Assembly (NCBI GenBank): GCA_030450655.1
Contig: JAKDIE010000041.1
Span: 1-8,635 of the forward strand
Direction of reading: 5' to 3'
DNA: 8,635 nt
From: Ruaniaceae bacterium
Lineage (GTDB): Bacteria > Actinomycetota > Actinomycetes > Actinomycetales > Actinomycetaceae
The translations under genes were made by a program, and so were the position numbers. Under the pieces are notes generated by a model, which ran no database searches, had not been told where the DNA came from, and worked only from the letters and a program-made list of their open reading frames with translations. Shown one piece after another: positions 6,705 through 8,635 of the stretch (within the stretch, counting starts at the first letter, position 1; each line of letters starts with the position of its first letter).

Positions 6705-6710
6705 TAGGAT
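6705..6710 (+). promoter_or_regulatory. Candidate -10 box of a leaderless promoter for the three-gene set
   Basis: TAGGAT fits TANNNT and sits 6 nt before the GTG at 6717, so transcription would begin at the start codon. The downstream gene has no Shine-Dalgarno site, unlike mrpC to mrpG. No good -35 box is seen at 17-18 bp. TTGAGC (6686-6691) is only 13 bp upstream. Confidence 0.5.
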
Positions 6711-6716
6711 CATCTC

Positions 6717-7373
6717 GTGTCCGAATCCCCCGAGAAGCCCTCGCGACTGAAGCGCGCGGCGAAATGGTACAGCTACGTCTCGGACATCTTCACCCCCCAG
6801 CGGATCGGGTTGCTTCTTGGCGCCGCAGTGCTCTCGATCGTGGGAATCTTTGGAGGGTGGGACGCCGTCGGTGAAACGGTGGAGGATGTGACGCTCGTTG
6901 AGGTGGGGGAGACTGCCACAGCTACACCATTCGCCGTGACGCCCACCCGCGCCCGCGTATTCGATGAGCTGGAGGGCGTGTTCTATGCCGAGGAGGGCTA
7001 CCGCTACATCGTGGTGATAGCGGACGTCGAGAACACGTCCGCCAGATTCGTGAGCTCTGCGATCCTTGCTCAGGGTGCGAGCCTCGACGCTCCGGGCATG
7101 CGTTTCATGGAACGAAGAGCGGGTCCACGTGTCAACGATCCCAGCGTCGTGCGCTCGGCCGATAGCCTCTCGCAGGCCACATTCCAACCCAATCTCGCCA
7201 CGAATATCGTGCTCGTGTGGCAGCAGGAGGTCGCCTCGCCGATCCCCGAGACGATCACCCTCACGTTGTCCGATCACACCTGGCGCAGTTCCGTCAACGA
7301 CGGCTCCTTTGGGTGGCGTGACGCCACGCCCGCCGTCCGGTACGTGCTGCCCCTCGAAACTCTGGATGAGTAG
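6717..7373 (+). CDS. Single-pass membrane-anchored protein with a DUF4352-like outer domain, function unknown
   Basis: The protein has 218 residues starting at GTG 6717. A basic cytoplasmic segment (1-27, with several Lys/Arg) precedes one membrane helix at about 28-47 (QRIGLLLGAAVLSIVGIFGG), so the remainder should lie outside the cell. The outer part begins VGETATATPFAVTPTRARVF (63-82) and continues EEGYRYIVVIADVENTSARF (92-111), PGMRFM (126-131) and FQPNLATNIVLVWQ (156-169). The order VGE, then G-x-(Y/F)-hydrophobic-V-x-N, then a hydrophobic strand after a Pro turn resembles DUF4352/telokin-like immunoglobulin-fold domains. This match was made by eye, not by search. It has no Cys. It is 27 nt downstream of mrpG, probably from its own leaderless promoter, and 8 nt upstream of the next, related gene. 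No catalytic motif is visible, so I assign no function. Confidence 0.82.
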   Translation: MSESPEKPSRLKRAAKWYSYVSDIFTPQRIGLLLGAAVLSIVGIFGGWDAVGETVEDVTLVEVGETATATPFAVTPTRARVFDELEGVFYAEEGYRYIVVIADVENTSARFVSSAILAQGASLDAPGMRFMERRAGPRVNDPSVVRSADSLSQATFQPNLATNIVLVWQQEVASPIPETITLTLSDHTWRSSVNDGSFGWRDATPAVRYVLPLETLDE

Positions 7374-7377
7374 GTGA
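7372..7377 (+). promoter_or_regulatory. Ribosome binding site overlapping a stop codon
   Basis: AGGTGA begins inside the TAG stop of the preceding gene and lies 4 nt before the ATG at 7382. This suggests termination-reinitiation coupling between the two genes. Confidence 0.55.
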
Positions 7378-7381
7378 CCGG

Positions 7382-7969
7382 ATGAAGTTCACGCGCGACG
7401 GGCTCTTCACCGCCATCCTGGTGGTGGCGGCCCTCTTCGTGGGTTCGCTCGTCACGAGCAACCTGCCGCAGCCGGATGCTCTCTTGACCGATCGGCCGTT
7501 CCTCCACGCCGTCACGGTGGGCGAAACGGCGAATCTTCGCACAGGGGACGTCACCATCACGGACGTGCAGGCGGCCAAGCGCGTGAAGCTCTTTGGGAGG
7601 ATCGCCGAATCGGCCGCCGTGTGGATTGTTGTGGATCTCGAGTGGGAGCCCGTGCGGCAACCCGGAATGATTGCGGCATCGAACCCCGTGGTGGTGGCGG
7701 CGGATGGGCGCGTGTTCGGCGGCAGCCAGGCGGTCACGAACAACTGTGGCCCCACGCAGCCTCGCATGGCCGTGGCCTGCCAGCTCGCCTACGAGGTGTC
7801 AATCGATGCGCTGGAGGGTGCGCGCCTACGCGTCCCTGCGGGGAGTTCGGTAACTACGAGTGACGACGTCGCGGATGTGGATCTCGGCATCGACGCATCC
7901 ACGGCAGCGGCGTTTGCGCAGACGGATTCGCAGATCGATCTCCTGGAGACGACGGCGGTGACGCGATGA
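7382..7969 (+). CDS. Second membrane-anchored protein with a DUF4352-like outer domain, function unknown
   Basis: The protein has 195 residues. A short basic start (MKFTRDG) is followed by one helix at about 8-27 (LFTAILVVAALFVGSLVTSN), which is a signal anchor without an obvious cleavage site or lipobox. The outer domain opens VTVGETANLRTGDVTITDVQ (44-63), which matches the VGETA start of the preceding gene's domain. It continues AVWIVVDLEWEP (79-90), VVVAADGRVF (103-112) and the only two Cys of the protein, Cys122 and Cys133, close enough for one disulfide. The end is Asp-rich (DDVADVDLGIDAS). Its layout makes it a likely divergent paralogue of the gene at 6717-7373. It ends in an ATGA overlap with the next gene, so the pair is translationally coupled. 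No enzyme motif is present, and the function is unknown. Confidence 0.82.
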   Translation: MKFTRDGLFTAILVVAALFVGSLVTSNLPQPDALLTDRPFLHAVTVGETANLRTGDVTITDVQAAKRVKLFGRIAESAAVWIVVDLEWEPVRQPGMIAASNPVVVAADGRVFGGSQAVTNNCGPTQPRMAVACQLAYEVSIDALEGARLRVPAGSSVTTSDDVADVDLGIDASTAAAFAQTDSQIDLLETTAVTR

Positions 7970-8580
7970 CCTGGTGGAGGCGAAACCGGATCTGGTTGTG
8001 GGCCCTGGTCCCGCTCCTCGCGTTGGCGATCGTGGCCTCATCCTTCCGCCTGTTCACGCTGTACCTGGCGTGGGAGTGGTCCCGGCCCACCGTGGCTGAG
8101 GGGCCGATCGGAATGTTTCACCAGACCTTTCAGGCCTTCGACGGCGTCGAACGGGATCGTGAGGTTCAGGTGGAGGTACTCTCCGTACTGTCCTATCCGC
8201 GGTTGGACGGCGTGCGGGCGGTGGACGGGGGCGTGTTGTGGAGGGTGTGGCTGGAGTTTGAGGCGGAGCCCGATCAGATACTCGACGGCTGCTACGTGGA
8301 ACTCACGGACGAAGACGGCAACAGGTATGACACCCAAGGGGGCCTCGAGGCTGCGGACGAGAATGGCTACTTCGTGACGTCCGTGCTCCAACGGTGCGTG
8401 CCAGAGGAGGCTCCTGGGCCCGTGGTCGAAGCCCTTTCGGGGGAGTTCGTGGAGTCGCCGATCGAGCGTCCCCGCACATGGCGGTCCGATGCGCTGATCG
8501 CGATGCCCGAGGGTGTCGAGCCGGTTGGTGTGCGCATCGGCTGGCGGGAGCCCGAATACCTCGTGCTCGAGGTGCCGTAG
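7966..8580 (+). CDS. Third membrane-anchored protein of the set, function unknown
   Basis: The protein has 204 residues starting at ATG 7966, which overlaps the previous stop by 4 nt. A Trp/Arg-rich start (MTWWRRNR) precedes a helix at about 9-35, and the rest should be extracytoplasmic. The outer domain is acidic and beta-rich: EVQVEVLSVLSYPRL (66-80), VLWRVWLEFEAEP (90-102), CYVELTDEDGNRYD (109-122) and GVRIGWREPEYLVLEVP (188-204). The only two Cys, 109 and 144, could form a disulfide. The D-G-N-R-Y turn resembles D-G-R-V-F in the neighbouring gene and P-G-M-R-F in the first gene of the set. It lacks the VGETA motif, so its kinship rests on layout and is less certain. It shows no catalytic or transport motif. 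The stop is followed within 4 nt by a hairpin, suggesting that it ends the operon. Confidence 0.8.
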   Translation: MTWWRRNRIWLWALVPLLALAIVASSFRLFTLYLAWEWSRPTVAEGPIGMFHQTFQAFDGVERDREVQVEVLSVLSYPRLDGVRAVDGGVLWRVWLEFEAEPDQILDGCYVELTDEDGNRYDTQGGLEAADENGYFVTSVLQRCVPEEAPGPVVEALSGEFVESPIERPRTWRSDALIAMPEGVEPVGVRIGWREPEYLVLEVP

Positions 8581-8583
8581 GCG

Positions 8584-8619
8584 TCCCGCCCGCCATTCGA
8601 ATCGGAATGGGTAGCGGGA
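8584..8619 (+). terminator. Imperfect hairpin after the last gene, probable terminator
   Basis: TCCCGC (8584-8589) pairs with GCGGGA (8614-8619), and CCATTC (8593-8598) pairs with GAATGG (8605-8610). The two stems are separated by a 3x3 internal loop, and the apical loop is 6 nt. It starts 4 nt after the stop at 8580. There is no T run after it, as is common for actinobacterial hairpins. An operator for a gene beyond the window is the alternative. Confidence 0.5.
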
Positions 8620-8635
8620 AGGTTCAGGTCGTCGC

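Noticed and set aside
6369..7277. Minus-strand open frame of 302 codons across mrpG and the next gene
   Set aside because: It is antisense to two well-supported genes, His/Arg/Asp-rich, and has no recognisable domain or ribosome binding site. It looks like a shadow.
8611..8635. GGTTCAGGTC near the right edge as a tRNA T-arm
   Set aside because: There is no matching stem, no acceptor or anticodon arm upstream, and the preceding bases are explained by the hairpin at 8584-8619.

Overview
The window looks like high-GC actinobacterial (Actinomycetota) chromosome. The evidence is the high-GC codon use throughout, the fused MrpA-MrpB subunit, a DinB/mycothiol-dependent maleylpyruvate isomerase-like gene at the left edge, and operon-head genes that lack Shine-Dalgarno sites. 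I cannot name a genus. A member of Actinomycetales/Actinomycetaceae or a relative would fit, but that is only an inference.

Layout. The minus strand at the left edge (1-156) carries the first 52 codons of a TIGR03085/maleylpyruvate isomerase N-terminal-like protein. It is divergent from everything else. A compact intergenic region of about 65 bp (157-221) holds nested inverted repeats, and it separates this gene from a complete six-gene mrp (mnh) operon: mrpA-B fusion (222-3239, start uncertain), mrpC (3236-3742), mrpD (3739-5310), mrpE (5303-5896), mrpF (5893-6318) and mrpG (6315-6689). Every junction overlaps by 4 or 8 nt, and each internal gene has a purine-rich ribosome binding site, so the operon looks tightly translationally coupled. 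Together the subunits form one membrane cation/proton antiporter related to the membrane arm of complex I. MrpA and MrpD are the antiporter-like channels, MrpC is NuoK-like, and MrpE, MrpF and MrpG are the small subunits.

Twenty-seven bases after mrpG, a probable leaderless promoter (TAGGAT, 6705-6710) starts a second group of three small genes (6717-7373, 7382-7969, 7966-8580). Each encodes a short cytoplasmic N-terminus, one membrane helix and an outside beta-rich domain. The first two share a VGETA motif and look like DUF4352-type (telokin-like) domains; the third is more divergent. Their function is unknown. They are the least explained part of the window. An imperfect hairpin (8584-8619) follows the last gene and probably ends transcription.

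The main points of interest are the symmetric repeats abutting two divergent start codons, the lineage-looking acidic tails on MrpC and MrpF, and the uncharacterised three-gene membrane-anchored set. No mobile element, CRISPR array, tRNA or rRNA was seen.
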